64,000 nt of DNA from Vreelandella boliviensis LC1 (lineage in GTDB: Bacteria > Pseudomonadota > Gammaproteobacteria > Pseudomonadales > Halomonadaceae). The DNA lies in contig NZ_JH393259.1 of the NCBI RefSeq assembly GCF_000236035.1, positions 367,359-431,358 of the forward strand, written 5' to 3'. The notes below the pieces were generated by a model. That model saw only the letters and a program-made list of their open reading frames with translations. It did not search any database and had not been told where the DNA came from. Position 1 is the first letter of the stretch; every line of letters begins with the position of its first letter. This document shows, piece after piece, positions 18,618-28,895 of this stretch. Position numbers and translations under genes: made by a program.

Positions 18618-19560
18618 TATCCAGTTGAGCCTCCTTGATAATTCTACGCAACGATAGCTCGCCGACCGGCATGTCATGTTGGTCAACAACGGTCAAGCGG
18701 TCGCAATGATCGCGCAGCATCATGGAGAGGGCCTGGCGTAAAGAGAAAACCCCAGGGATACGCGACTGTGCCGGCAAGGTAGGCCCCATGGAGGTCATGT
18801 GATCTTTCACCCGGGTTAACGCTGCCTGCTTAAGCCCCCGTTCAAGACCTCCTAACATCGATTCCACAAAAGGGTCGCTTGGGTTCTGCAGCAGCGCCAA
18901 CGGTGAACCTTGCTGCACAATTTGGCCTTTGCGCATCACCACTAGGTGGTCCGCCAATTTCAGGGCTTCATCCATATCGTGGGTCACAAATACCACAGTT
19001 TTATGTAACCTTGCTTGTAGCTTGGCCAACTCATCTTGTAGCTTTTCACGGGTAATAGGATCAAGTGCGCCGAAGGGCTCATCCATTAGCAAAATATCCG
19101 GGTCTGCCGCCAATGCGCGTGCAACACCTACCCGCTGTGCTTGCCCCCCGGAAAGCTGATGAGGATATTTATGCCCAAACTCATCGACCGGCAAACCGAG
19201 CAAATGCATTAACTCCGCCACCCGGTACTGGACGTCTGTTGCTGACCATTTCAATAACCGCGGCACCAAGCCGATGTTGCGCGCAACGGTCCAATGGGGA
19301 AACAGCCCAGTGTGCTGAATCACATAGCCAATTCGTCGGCGAAGCTTCACCGGGTCGTAGGCGTCAATCGCCTGCCCATCGAGGATTATGTCGCCTTCGC
19401 TGTGCTCAATTAAGCGATTGATCATACGTAGCGTGGTCGACTTACCACAGCCTGAGGTACCCACTAAGGCACAGAATTTTCCCTTTGGTACCTGTAGAGA
19501 AATATCGTCCACCGCGGCTTCATCCCCAAACCGCTTGGATACGTGGGAGAGCTCAATCAT
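18598..19560 (-). CDS. yehX: Osmoprotectant ABC transporter ATPase, YehX-like
   Basis: The 320-residue ABC ATPase has Walker A GTSGCGKS near residue 36, Q-loop GYVIQHTGLFPHWTVARNI, signature LSGGQAQRVGVARALA and Walker B ILLMDEPFGALDPIT, all characteristic of the OpuCA/ProV group. The last ~60 residues (PGVFSLRQALSMMLRDHCDR, then LTVVDQHDMPVG) look like a single reduced CBS-type segment rather than a full pair. The start at 19560 overlaps the upstream permease stop (ATGA) and has GGAGGAACAAG before it. Gene order binding protein, large permease, ATPase, small permease is that of E. coli yehZYXW. Confidence 0.92.
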   Translation of the reverse strand: MIELSHVSKRFGDEAAVDDISLQVPKGKFCALVGTSGCGKSTTLRMINRLIEHSEGDIILDGQAIDAYDPVKLRRRIGYVIQHTGLFPHWTVARNIGLVPRLLKWSATDVQYRVAELMHLLGLPVDEFGHKYPHQLSGGQAQRVGVARALAADPDILLMDEPFGALDPITREKLQDELAKLQARLHKTVVFVTHDMDEALKLADHLVVMRKGQIVQQGSPLALLQNPSDPFVESMLGGLERGLKQAALTRVKDHMTSMGPTLPAQSRIPGVFSLRQALSMMLRDHCDRLTVVDQHDMPVGELSLRRIIKEAQLDNGNTRE

Positions 19561-20756
19561 CTTGTTCCTCCGGGGCGCAGCGCTTCTGCCAAGGCACCTA
19601 AACCTGCATCCACCACCAGAGCCATCATTAAAATAGGCAGCGCGCCAAGTAACACCATGTCCATGGCGGCCTGGCCTAAGCCTTGAAAAATAAAAGTGCC
19701 CAGCCCGCCCGCACCAATCAGAGCGGCAACGGCGGTGAGCCCAACGGCCTGAACAGTGGTAATCCGCACCCCTTCCAACAGCACCGGTAGCGCCAGCGGT
19801 AAGCGCACCTGCCAAAAGCGCTGCCCGGCACGCATGCCCATTCCCTTGGCGGCTTCGAGGGTATCGGGACTCACTTGTTCAAGCGCGGTATAGGTATTGC
19901 GCACAATAGGCAGCAGGCTATAGGCAATCAGTGCGATTAAGGCGGGCGTAGTGCCAATGCCGCTAACACCAAGCTGGCCTAAAAAAGGCACGTTGGCGGC
20001 AAGCCAGGCTAGCGGCGCCAACAGTAGACCAAATAGCGCCAAGCTGGGAATCGTTTGAAGAAAATTGAGTACTGCGAACGCGCCCTTTTGGAGCCGGGCA
20101 TAGCGGCGCATCAGCATGGCGAGCGCTAGCCCAAGCACAATACTGACACTGACGGCGATACTGACTAACTTAATGTGCTGTCCGACTGCGCTGAGAAACT
20201 GTTGATCACGCGCCCTAAACTCCTGAACGAGCGCAAGTGCCCCCAGACCAAAGGCCGCACATAGCCACCACACCAGCGCGACACCACACAGCAATAGCGT
20301 GGGCCATATTCGCGTGAGGTTTAATCGCAAACGTAGCTCGACTAAGCATAGCAGCAGTACAAATAGCACTAACCAATACGCCGCCCCTATGCCTAAGCGC
20401 GCTTGGGGCAACTCTGGGTCAATCAGTAAATAGCTGCTCGCCATCAGTCCCACCGGCATCAGCGCCATTATGAACACTACCGCCGCGAGTAGTGCCCGGT
20501 AGTGACGATGGCTTGGTTGCCAGGCGAGAATACCGATGCAAGCGAGTAGCAGGGTCACCAATAGTGCGCCGGGCCAGCCAAAAGCCTCCAGTGCGCCATG
20601 TCCTGTACCCAACACAATCCGATTCGGGGCCATGCTAACCACGTCAAAAACCCAGAATGCGGCCAGCATAATACAGCTAAAGCTAACGAGCACAATGTTA
20701 GGGTGCCGCCCCTCCCAACGAAGACGCGGGGTAGGCAGTGCATCCATTAACGTCAT
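19557..20756 (-). CDS. yehY: Osmoprotectant ABC transporter permease, YehY-like
   Basis: The 399-residue permease is longer than its partner because an N-terminal half of about six membrane segments precedes the BPD transport domain. That domain starts near residue 200 (SIVLGLALAMLMRRYARLQK) and includes ALIAYSLLPIVRNTYTALEQ, LEAAKGMGMRAGQRFWQVRL and TTVQAVGLTAVAALIGAGGLG. This extended form matches E. coli YehY (385 residues). It pairs with the YehW-like subunit. The start at 20756 has a weak ribosome site; ATG at 20747 is an alternative. Its 3' end overlaps the ATPase gene by 4 bp, and its start is 48 bp after the binding-protein gene. Confidence 0.9.
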   Translation of the reverse strand: MTLMDALPTPRLRWEGRHPNIVLVSFSCIMLAAFWVFDVVSMAPNRIVLGTGHGALEAFGWPGALLVTLLLACIGILAWQPSHRHYRALLAAVVFIMALMPVGLMASSYLLIDPELPQARLGIGAAYWLVLFVLLLCLVELRLRLNLTRIWPTLLLCGVALVWWLCAAFGLGALALVQEFRARDQQFLSAVGQHIKLVSIAVSVSIVLGLALAMLMRRYARLQKGAFAVLNFLQTIPSLALFGLLLAPLAWLAANVPFLGQLGVSGIGTTPALIALIAYSLLPIVRNTYTALEQVSPDTLEAAKGMGMRAGQRFWQVRLPLALPVLLEGVRITTVQAVGLTAVAALIGAGGLGTFIFQGLGQAAMDMVLLGALPILMMALVVDAGLGALAEALRPGGTR

Positions 20757-20804
20757 TAATTAGTTATCCCGAGCATTAGCATTAATTTTTATGAGTATCA
20801 GGCA

Positions 20805-21731
20805 TCAATTATTAAGCGTATCGAGATAGTCGCTGGCCACTTGGGATGGCGACAGCCCGTTAACGGCGACATCTGCATTGAGCGTTTGCAGTGTGACCAG
20901 ATCAAGGCTAGAGAAAACCTCATTGAGCAGCACTTCTATTTCTGGGTATGCAGCCAGCACGCTTTCACGCACCACGGGGGCAGGCTGATACACCGGTTGC
21001 ACGCCCTTAGTGTCTTCCAGCACGACCAACCCAAGCGCACTTAACCCACCGTCCGTGCCATAGGTCATGGCGGCATTAACACCACTTGTCTGCTGGGCGG
21101 CGGCACGCATGGTAGCGGCGGTATTACCACCAGAGAGTACCAACAGTTGGTTATCACTTAACTCAAAACCGTAGGCTTCCTGAAACGCGGGCAGTGCTTG
21201 GGCAGACTCGACAAACTCAGCGCTTGCGGCAAACTTGAACTCACCGCCATCGGCCAAATAGGCAGCGAGATCATCAAGGCTCACCAGCTCATTTTCAGCG
21301 GCGACATCTTCCCGGATGCTCATTGCCCAGGTGTTATTAGCGCTGGCAGGTTGCAGCCATATCAAGCCTTGCTGGGCATCACGCTCGCGTACTGTTTCAT
21401 ATGCCTGGTCAGCATTATTCCATACAGGGCTATCGGTCATATCGAAAAAGAACGCGCCATTACCCGTGTATTCTGGGTAAAGGTCAATTTCGCCCGCTTC
21501 CAACGCAGTGCGCACGACGCTAGTTCCGCCCAGCTGTAAGCGGTTTTCGGTCGCAATATCATTGCGCTCCAGGGTCTGAATAATCAGCTCCCCCAGAACC
21601 GAGCCTTCTGTATCGATTTTGGATGACACTACGACGGGCTCGTTGGCACTGACGTGAGAAAAGGCCGCAATGGATACGGCACAGGCAGCGATTAAGGGCT
21701 TAGCAATGAAAGAGTTAGCTGAAAAGCGCAT
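20805..21731 (-). CDS. osmF: Osmoprotectant ABC transporter substrate-binding protein, OsmF/YehZ-like
   Basis: A signal peptide is followed by a likely cleavage after SHVSA (about residue 29). The mature protein belongs to the OpuAC/type 2 quaternary-amine binding family: VVVSSKIDTEGSVLGELIIQ, TSVVRTALEAGEIDLYPEYT and GNTAATMRAAAQQTSGVNAA line the ligand cleft in this fold. It would capture betaine-type solutes in the periplasm. GAGG precedes the ATG. It is the first gene of the four-gene operon; a perfect inverted repeat holding a consensus -10 (TATAAT) lies 39-65 bp upstream, suggesting osmotic or stress control. Confidence 0.9.
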   Translation of the reverse strand: MRFSANSFIAKPLIAACAVSIAAFSHVSANEPVVVSSKIDTEGSVLGELIIQTLERNDIATENRLQLGGTSVVRTALEAGEIDLYPEYTGNGAFFFDMTDSPVWNNADQAYETVRERDAQQGLIWLQPASANNTWAMSIREDVAAENELVSLDDLAAYLADGGEFKFAASAEFVESAQALPAFQEAYGFELSDNQLLVLSGGNTAATMRAAAQQTSGVNAAMTYGTDGGLSALGLVVLEDTKGVQPVYQPAPVVRESVLAAYPEIEVLLNEVFSSLDLVTLQTLNADVAVNGLSPSQVASDYLDTLNN

Positions 21732-21769
21732 CTTTGAATTCCTCTTGAAGTGGGCTTTTAAACGAATGA

Positions 21770-21796
21770 GGCTCTTATATCGGCATTATAAGAGCC
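21770..21796 (-). promoter_or_regulatory. Inverted repeat overlapping a consensus -10 upstream of osmF
   Basis: Arms 21770-21779 (GGCTCTTATA) and 21787-21796 (TATAAGAGCC) are a perfect 10-bp inverted repeat with a 7-nt centre. On the minus strand the sequence TATAAT (21785-21790) sits across one arm, and no good -35 is seen 16-18 bp upstream. The element lies between cysS and osmF. It could be an operator-promoter for osmF or a hairpin ending the cysS transcript; the absence of a T-run argues against a terminator. Confidence 0.5.
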
Positions 21797-21848
21797 ATCA
21801 GCGTTTAAGTTAGCGCATAAGCTTCCAACGAGTGATTAAGATTCTTGA

Positions 21849-23269
<1,421 letters not shown>

Positions 23270-23270
<1 letters not shown>

Positions 23271-24949
23271 TAGCCCTTCTGCTTGATTTTAGCCCAGCTG
23301 TCTTTTAAGCCTACGGTACGGTTAAACACCAAATGCTCTGGTGTGGTGTCATGGCGATCCGCACAGAAGTAGCCGACGCGCTCGAACTGGAAGCGCGACT
23401 CCGGCGTTGCCTCGGCAAGGCTAGGCTCACCAATGGCTTGGCAAACGATCAAAGACTGCGGATTTAGATGCTCTAGAAAATCGACATCTTTATCGCGATC
23501 AGGCTGCTCAACAGTAAACAGGTTGTCGTAAAGACGCACTTCAATCGGCACGCCGTGAGCAGCGCTAACCCAGTGAATGACACCTTTGACCTTACGCCCT
23601 TCGGGGTTTTTACCCAACGTATCGAAATCTACTGAGCAGTGCAGTTCGCTGATCTCACCGGAAGCGTCTTTGATCACCTCGTCACAGCGAATCACGTAGC
23701 TATTGCGCAGGCGTACTTCTTTACCCGGCGCCAAGCGGAAGAACTTTTTGGGTGCATCTTCCATAAAGTCGTCTTGATCGATATACAGCTCACGGCTAAA
23801 CGGCACTTTGCGCATGGTCATATCATCACGAGCGGGGTGACCAGGCACTTCGTACACCTCTTGGTGATCTTCAGATACGTTGGTGAGCACGATTTTTAGC
23901 GGCTTTAAAACGCACATTGCACGCGGGGCATTGTCTTCAAGATCCGAGCGAATCGCGTGGGTCAACATAGCGATATCTACCAGGCCACCGTCGGCACGGG
24001 TAACGCCAATCATCTCGCAGAACTTGCGAATTGACGCTGGCGTGTAACCGCGGCGACGCATGCCAGAAATAGTCGGCATGCGTGGGTCATCCCAGCCATC
24101 GACGATTTGCTCATCAACCAGCAGCTTCAGCTTACGCTTGGAAGTCAGGGTGTAATCGAGATTCAGCCGCGCGAACTCAATCTGGCGGGGTTTCGCGGGT
24201 ACCGGCAGATTATTTAAAAACCACTCGTACAACGGGCGGTGATCTTCAAATTCCAGAGTACAAATCGAGTGCGTAATACCTTCAATGGCATCTGACTGAC
24301 CATGGGTAAAGTCGTACGAAGGATAGATTTTCCATTTATCACCCGTTTGGTGATGGCTAGCGTGACGAATTCGATAAATAATCGGGTCGCGTAGATTGAT
24401 ATTAGGTGAGGCCATATCAATTTTGGCGCGCACTACCTTTTCACTTTCGCCAAACTCACCTTCGCGCATCCGCGCCAGCAAATCCAGGTTCTCTTCGACG
24501 CTGCGCTCGCGGTAGGGGCTGGGTTTACCCGGCGCTGTCAGGGTGCCGCGATACTCACGGATTTCATCCGGTGACAGGTCGTCGACATAGGCTTTGCCTT
24601 CACGCATTAAGTGCTGCGCCCAGGCGTAGAGCTGGTCGAAGTAGTCGGAGGCGAAACGCACCGGGCCTGCCCATTCAAAGCCTAGCCAACTGACGTCCTC
24701 TTTGATCGCATCGATATAGGCCTGCTCTTCTTTGGCAGGGTTGGTGTCGTCAAAACGTAGATGACACTCGCCACCCAGTTGCTCCGCCAACCCGAAATTT
24801 AGGCAGATCGACTTCGCATGGCCGATATGCAGAAAGCCATTGGGCTCCGGGGGGAAGCGCGTCACGATTTTAGTGACCTGGCCGCCCTCGATTTCGTCGC
24901 ATACTTGGTTGCGAATGAAGTTCGGCGCTGGGGTGGTCTCGTTGGTCAT
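23270..24949 (-). CDS. glnS: Glutaminyl-tRNA synthetase
   Basis: The 559-residue class I synthetase has [18 protein letters not shown] (HIGH at 41-44), the glutamine/tRNA acceptor region [11 protein letters not shown], and LTSKRKL as the KMSKS-type motif (E. coli has MSKRKL). The C-terminal beta-barrel anticodon-binding part ([20 protein letters not shown]) is present. It charges tRNA-Gln directly, so this organism does not depend solely on the GatCAB route. It is upstream of cysS in one transcript and divergent from ppiB. Its leader contains three GTGAAAAC repeats. Confidence 0.96.
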
Positions 24950-24989
24950 GATGGTGTTGATAACCTCGTGGTGGATGGCGTGCTGAGCC

Positions 24990-25021
24990 GTGAAAACATG
25001 CTGTGAAAACGCTGTGAAAAC
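24990..25021. repeat. Three GTGAAAAC direct repeats in the glnS-ppiB divergent region
   Basis: GTGAAAAC occurs at 24990-24997, 25003-25010 and 25014-25021, that is at steps of 13 and 11 bp, about one helical turn. An inverted repeat CATAGG/CCTATG follows at 25021-25037. The array lies 41-72 bp upstream of the glnS start and could be regulator binding sites or leader RNA. The rest of the gap (24950-25128) contains a TATTATAAC element near 25065 that may be the ppiB -10, without a convincing -35. Confidence 0.45.
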
Positions 25022-25128
25022 ATAGGATACGCCTATGGCCCTTCGCGGTGCAGGGCAAAACCGCTATTATAACGTGACGCCGATGCACAGCGCCAAGGCG
25101 AACGTCTTTATTGAACAGGAATTTATCT

Positions 25129-25629
25129 ATGATCGTATTACAGACGAACCATGGTGACATCACCATCGCTCTTAACCACGAAAAAGCACCGATTAGTGCG
25201 GCGAATTTTGAGCAGTATGTACGCGACGGGTTTTATGACGGCACCCTGTTTCACCGGGTAATTGATGGTTTTATGGTGCAAGGGGGCGGTTTCGATAAAG
25301 AGTTTAACCAAAAGCCGACCCGCGATCCTATCGACAACGAAGCCGATAACGGCTTGAAAAACACCATTGGCACGCTAGCAATGGCACGCACCCAGGATCC
25401 CCACTCTGCCACTGCGCAGTTTTTTATCAATGTGGGCGACAACAGCTTTCTAGATCACAGCGGTAAAAGCCTGCAAGGCTGGGGCTATGCGGTATTTGGC
25501 GAAGTCGTTGACGGCATGGATGTGGTCAACGAAATTAAAAACGTAGCCACTTCGCGCCGCGGCATGCACGCAGACGTCCCCTCTGAAGATGTCATTATCG
25601 AGCGTGCGTACGTCAAAGACGCGGAATAA
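25129..25629 (+). CDS. ppiB: Peptidyl-prolyl cis-trans isomerase B (cyclophilin)
   Basis: A 166-residue single-domain cyclophilin without signal peptide: [46 protein letters not shown] and [20 protein letters not shown] carry the active-site Arg, Phe and Gln. It accelerates proline isomerisation in the cytoplasm. AGGA lies 8 nt before the ATG at 25129. It is 13 bp upstream of lpxH, the usual gammaproteobacterial pairing, and divergent from glnS. Confidence 0.95.
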   Translation: MIVLQTNHGDITIALNHEKAPISAANFEQYVRDGFYDGTLFHRVIDGFMVQGGGFDKEFNQKPTRDPIDNEADNGLKNTIGTLAMARTQDPHSATAQFFINVGDNSFLDHSGKSLQGWGYAVFGEVVDGMDVVNEIKNVATSRRGMHADVPSEDVIIERAYVKDAE

Positions 25630-25642
25630 CGCTGGGAGCCTT

Positions 25643-26416
25643 ATGCGCACATTGCTTGTTGCTGACCTTCATCTAAGTAGCGATACCCCCGAGATCAACC
25701 AGGGGTTTTACCGCTACCTGGAGCATACTGCCCCAGGGGCCGATGCTCTATATATCTTGGGCGATCTTTTCGATGCCTGGATTGGTGACGACCTACTCGA
25801 TGCCACCCAACATCCACTTAGCGGCGTTGCCCAAGAGGTCATTCAGCGTTTGAACAACCTGAGCAGCGACGGCACCGCTGTCTACCTGATGCACGGCAAC
25901 CGTGATTTTTTGCTCGGTGAACGCTTTGTGAACGCCTGCCAGGCATTGCTGCTATCTGATATTGAACAAGTCGAGATTCAGGGCCTGCCAGTGTTGCTTC
26001 TCCACGGTGATAGCCTGTGCACTCAGGATAAGGCCTATATGGCCTTTCGCGAGCAGTCGCGCAATCCAGAGTGGCAGGCCCAAATGCTTGCTCTACCGTT
26101 GGAACAGCGCTTGGAACTGGCCAAAAGCCTGCGCATGCAATCGGGTGAAGCCAATGCCAATAAGGCCGAGGCGATTATGGATGTAACGCCGCAAGAGGTT
26201 ATCTCGCTAATGGAGCGGTTTGGTGTTACCACGATGATTCATGGTCACACCCATCGCCCCAAAGTACATTCGCTCACGGTAGAAGAGGTGCCTGCTACTC
26301 GCTATGTGCTAGGCGATTGGGATGCCCAGCACGGCTGGGATATCTTGATTGAGCACTCTGAACATACGGTTCCAGAGCTGCGTCAGTTTTCTTTAACAGA
26401 ATTGCCTGACGCATGA
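25643..26416 (+). CDS. lpxH: UDP-2,3-diacylglucosamine diphosphatase LpxH
   Basis: The 257-residue metallophosphoesterase shows the metal ligands VADLHLS (residues 6-12), GDLFDAWIGDD, HGNRDFLLG and HGHTHRP, the set seen in LpxH. It cleaves UDP-2,3-diacylglucosamine to lipid X and UMP in lipid A biosynthesis, as a peripheral inner-membrane enzyme. GGGAG lies just upstream of the ATG at 25643; the frame reaches back into ppiB without support. It shares an operon with ppiB and ends at a bidirectional terminator. Confidence 0.95.
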   Translation: MRTLLVADLHLSSDTPEINQGFYRYLEHTAPGADALYILGDLFDAWIGDDLLDATQHPLSGVAQEVIQRLNNLSSDGTAVYLMHGNRDFLLGERFVNACQALLLSDIEQVEIQGLPVLLLHGDSLCTQDKAYMAFREQSRNPEWQAQMLALPLEQRLELAKSLRMQSGEANANKAEAIMDVTPQEVISLMERFGVTTMIHGHTHRPKVHSLTVEEVPATRYVLGDWDAQHGWDILIEHSEHTVPELRQFSLTELPDA

Positions 26417-26433
26417 TTGTTGTTTACAGGCAT

Positions 26434-26464
26434 AAAAAAAGCCGATCTCGCGATCGGCTTTTTT
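26434..26464. terminator. Bidirectional terminator between lpxH and ppiD
   Basis: Arms 26441-26447 (GCCGATC) and 26452-26458 (GATCGGC) with a 4-nt loop are flanked by an A-run on the left and T-run on the right, so the stem extends through A-T pairs and works for both convergent genes. Confidence 0.9.
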
Positions 26465-26482
26465 AGGCCTGCTTAAGCGATT

Positions 26483-28303
26483 CTATCGCTCTATGTCAGC
26501 ATCGCTGCGCAGGTCATCGATTAATCCCTGCAGCACCGATTGAGCACGTAATTGCTCGGCCATTTGCGCAACAAACGCCTCCATCTGCTCATCGACGTCA
26601 CCTACGCTTACGCTATCCAGCGCCACTACAGCAACACCTTGCGGTAGTTCAACCATGCGATAGACGCTCCCGCCCTCTTCAGGGCGCGCCATGCGGAAGG
26701 CTTCCTGAACAATCAGCTGAGGCAAAGTAGTGTCAGCTTGGCGGCTTAGGTTGTTGGCTTCGAGCCAATCAACATCAACCTGCTGATTTTCTCGCAGGTT
26801 TGCGACCAATGCCTGCGCATCTTCACGCAGTGCTTGTTGCTGCTGCTCAGCGGCCACGGACATTTCGACGTCCTCGCGCACTTCATCAAGCGGTAACAGC
26901 GTCGCGTCGCGCTGCTCGGCAATCCGAAGTACTAGTCGACGATCCTGATCCAGTTCAATAACTTCGCTGTTATAACCCTCTTCAAACACGTCGTTACTAA
27001 ACGCCGCCGACATCACGCCAGGCTCAGATAGCACGCCTTGAGCCTCATCATCACTAGCGAGCCAATCGCTCTCCTGAAGCGTCAGACCCAGCTCATCGGC
27101 AACACTCTGCAGGTCATCGGCAGCGAAGCTCTCATCAATCAGCTGCTGAACCCGTTGATTAAACTCATCATCAACTTCACGCAGCGCTACTTGCCTCGCC
27201 AACTCATCGCGCTGCTCTTCAAAGGTGGGCCCCTGAATATCCGTCACCTGAATGATGTGGAAAGCGTTATCCAACTCAACCGGTTGGGAAACATCACCCT
27301 CTTCGAGACCAAAGGCTGCTTCATCAAAGGTGTCACCAAAGAAACCGCGGCTGATCACACCAAGATCACCACCCTCTTCTGCGCTGGCGGTGTCATCCGA
27401 GTAGCGCAAAGCGGTATCCGCAAACGACTCACCGCTGTCCAGCGCTTCCCGAGCGGTCTCGGCCAATTGCTGCGCTTCATCACGGGTGCGCTCATTGCCA
27501 AAGGTAATCATGATGTGGGATACACGGCGATCTGCATCACGATTTTGCTCACGCCATACGTCGCGCAATGCCTCTTCGTCTACGTCACGCTCCTCCGCCA
27601 TGGTTTGGCGGTCAATCAGCACATACTCAAGACGCACCTGTTCGGGGCGCTCATAGCGCTCATGGTGGGCATCATAATAAGCTTGAAGATCGTCCTCGCT
27701 GACGTCGATATCAGCGTTCACATCGTCGCCACCCAGAATCAAGTATCTGAAGCTCCGCTGCTGGCGCTGCAACTCTGCTAGACGCTCTTGCTCGTTCGGC
27801 AGACTAAAATCGCTGAAGGCTAAGCCTTGCTGTAAATGCTGACGCTGGATATCGACGCGCAGCTCCTGTCGAAATGAGAGTGGCGTATAGCCAGCCCCAG
27901 CTAGGCGATTACGGAACACCTCTGCAGAGAAACGACCATCCTGATCATGAAATTCTGGCAAGCTGACAATTAACTGATCTAATTGCTCTTCTGAAACGGC
28001 AAAGCCACCCTCTTCAGCGTATTGGGATAACAACTGCTGGGTGATCAGCTGATCAAGCATTTCATTGCGCAATGCTCGCTCTTGCTCTGGCGGCACTTGG
28101 CCTGAACGCAGAGCGCGCTGAACTTCAAGCTCAACCTGCTGACGCATAATCGGCTGACCGTTGACGCTCGCTACTTCGTTCGGATCGCTACCAAAAAGCC
28201 CAAACAGTGACTCAATCCCGAAAAGTGCCATGGCCGCGACCATAACACCGATAATAATTTTGGCACCCCAGCTCCTGGAGCCATCTCGAATACTTTGCAG
28301 CAT
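26483..28303 (-). CDS. ppiD: Periplasmic folding chaperone PpiD
   Basis: The 606-residue protein has one N-terminal inner-membrane anchor (IIIGVMVAAMALFGIESLFG, residues 16-35), a SurA-type N-domain (VASVNGQPIMRQQVELEVQR), a parvulin domain at about residues 260-355 (RRVSHIMITFGN, LGVISRGFFGDTFDEAAFGL) and a long C-terminal region. The periplasmic part is acidic, in keeping with a halophile. It helps release newly exported proteins at the SecYEG translocon. It is downstream of hupB, as in many gammaproteobacteria, and shares a terminator with lpxH. Confidence 0.93.
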   Translation of the reverse strand: MLQSIRDGSRSWGAKIIIGVMVAAMALFGIESLFGLFGSDPNEVASVNGQPIMRQQVELEVQRALRSGQVPPEQERALRNEMLDQLITQQLLSQYAEEGGFAVSEEQLDQLIVSLPEFHDQDGRFSAEVFRNRLAGAGYTPLSFRQELRVDIQRQHLQQGLAFSDFSLPNEQERLAELQRQQRSFRYLILGGDDVNADIDVSEDDLQAYYDAHHERYERPEQVRLEYVLIDRQTMAEERDVDEEALRDVWREQNRDADRRVSHIMITFGNERTRDEAQQLAETAREALDSGESFADTALRYSDDTASAEEGGDLGVISRGFFGDTFDEAAFGLEEGDVSQPVELDNAFHIIQVTDIQGPTFEEQRDELARQVALREVDDEFNQRVQQLIDESFAADDLQSVADELGLTLQESDWLASDDEAQGVLSEPGVMSAAFSNDVFEEGYNSEVIELDQDRRLVLRIAEQRDATLLPLDEVREDVEMSVAAEQQQQALREDAQALVANLRENQQVDVDWLEANNLSRQADTTLPQLIVQEAFRMARPEEGGSVYRMVELPQGVAVVALDSVSVGDVDEQMEAFVAQMAEQLRAQSVLQGLIDDLRSDADIER

Positions 28304-28365
28304 GCTAGCCTCAGATAGTCACAGCCAAATACATTGGCCCGCTAAACTCTAATGAACAGTGGGCC

Positions 28366-28405
28366 AGAAAATAACATGGGCGCATCGCCAGTGCGATGCG
28401 CCCAT
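28366..28405 (-). terminator. Terminator of hupB
   Basis: A perfect 13-bp stem (28376-28388 and 28393-28405) with a 4-nt loop is followed on the minus strand by GTTATTTTC. It lies 24 bp after the hupB stop, upstream of ppiD. Confidence 0.85.
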
Positions 28406-28429
28406 TAGGTTACAACAAACGCGGTCAAA

Positions 28430-28702
28430 TTAGTTAACGGCGTCTTTCAGCGCTTTACCTGCTTTGAAGCTGGGTACTTTGGCAGCACTGATCTGGATCG
28501 GCTGACCCGTTTGTGGGTTACGGCCAGTTCGAGCTGCACGCTCTTTGATCGCGAAAGTACCAAAACCTACCAGAGATACGCTTTCGCCCTTCTTAAGGCT
28601 ATCGGTGACAGACTCCACCATGGCATCCAATGCGCGGGTTGCCGCTGCTTTAGGAATATCTGCAGACGCGGCAATGGCTTCAATCAGCTCGGACTTATTC
28701 AC
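28430..28702 (-). CDS. hupB: Nucleoid protein HU-beta
   Basis: The 90-residue protein is a full-length [40 protein letters not shown] and the DNA-binding arm [12 protein letters not shown]. It binds DNA non-specifically as a dimer and compacts the nucleoid. The start codon is GTG with AAGGGG 7 nt upstream. It lies between lon and ppiD, the classical position of hupB, and has its own strong sigma-70 promoter at 28784-28813. Confidence 0.96.
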   Translation of the reverse strand: MNKSELIEAIAASADIPKAAATRALDAMVESVTDSLKKGESVSLVGFGTFAIKERAARTGRNPQTGQPIQISAAKVPSFKAGKALKDAVN

Positions 28703-28783
28703 TCTTCACCCCTTGACTGTTTCAAAAAAATGGCTCTGAACGGCATGGTCACCGATGGAATGACGATCAAAGCATAGCTGCGT

Positions 28784-28813
28784 TTTATAGCAATGCCTTG
28801 AAACATCTGTCAA
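28784..28813 (-). promoter_or_regulatory. Sigma-70 promoter of hupB
   Basis: On the minus strand a perfect -35 TTGACA (28808-28813) and a -10 TATAAA (28784-28789) are separated by 18 bp, about 80 bp upstream of the GTG start. Confidence 0.75.
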
Positions 28814-28895
28814 GCAACCATGCCGCAAGATACCCGCCACACAAGCAGCGGGCATATATTAAGTAAAATTAAAGACCAACGAGGACTTTAACAGC

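Noticed and set aside
19561..19815. N-terminal extension of the YehX ATPase
   Set aside because: It lies inside the permease gene; the start at 19560 has a strong ribosome site and gives the family N-terminus MIELSHVSKRFG.
27038..27781. 247-codon open frame antisense to ppiD
   Set aside because: It lies wholly inside ppiD, has no ribosome site or recognisable protein motif, and its composition is that of a mirror of the Gln/Glu-rich PpiD coding strand.
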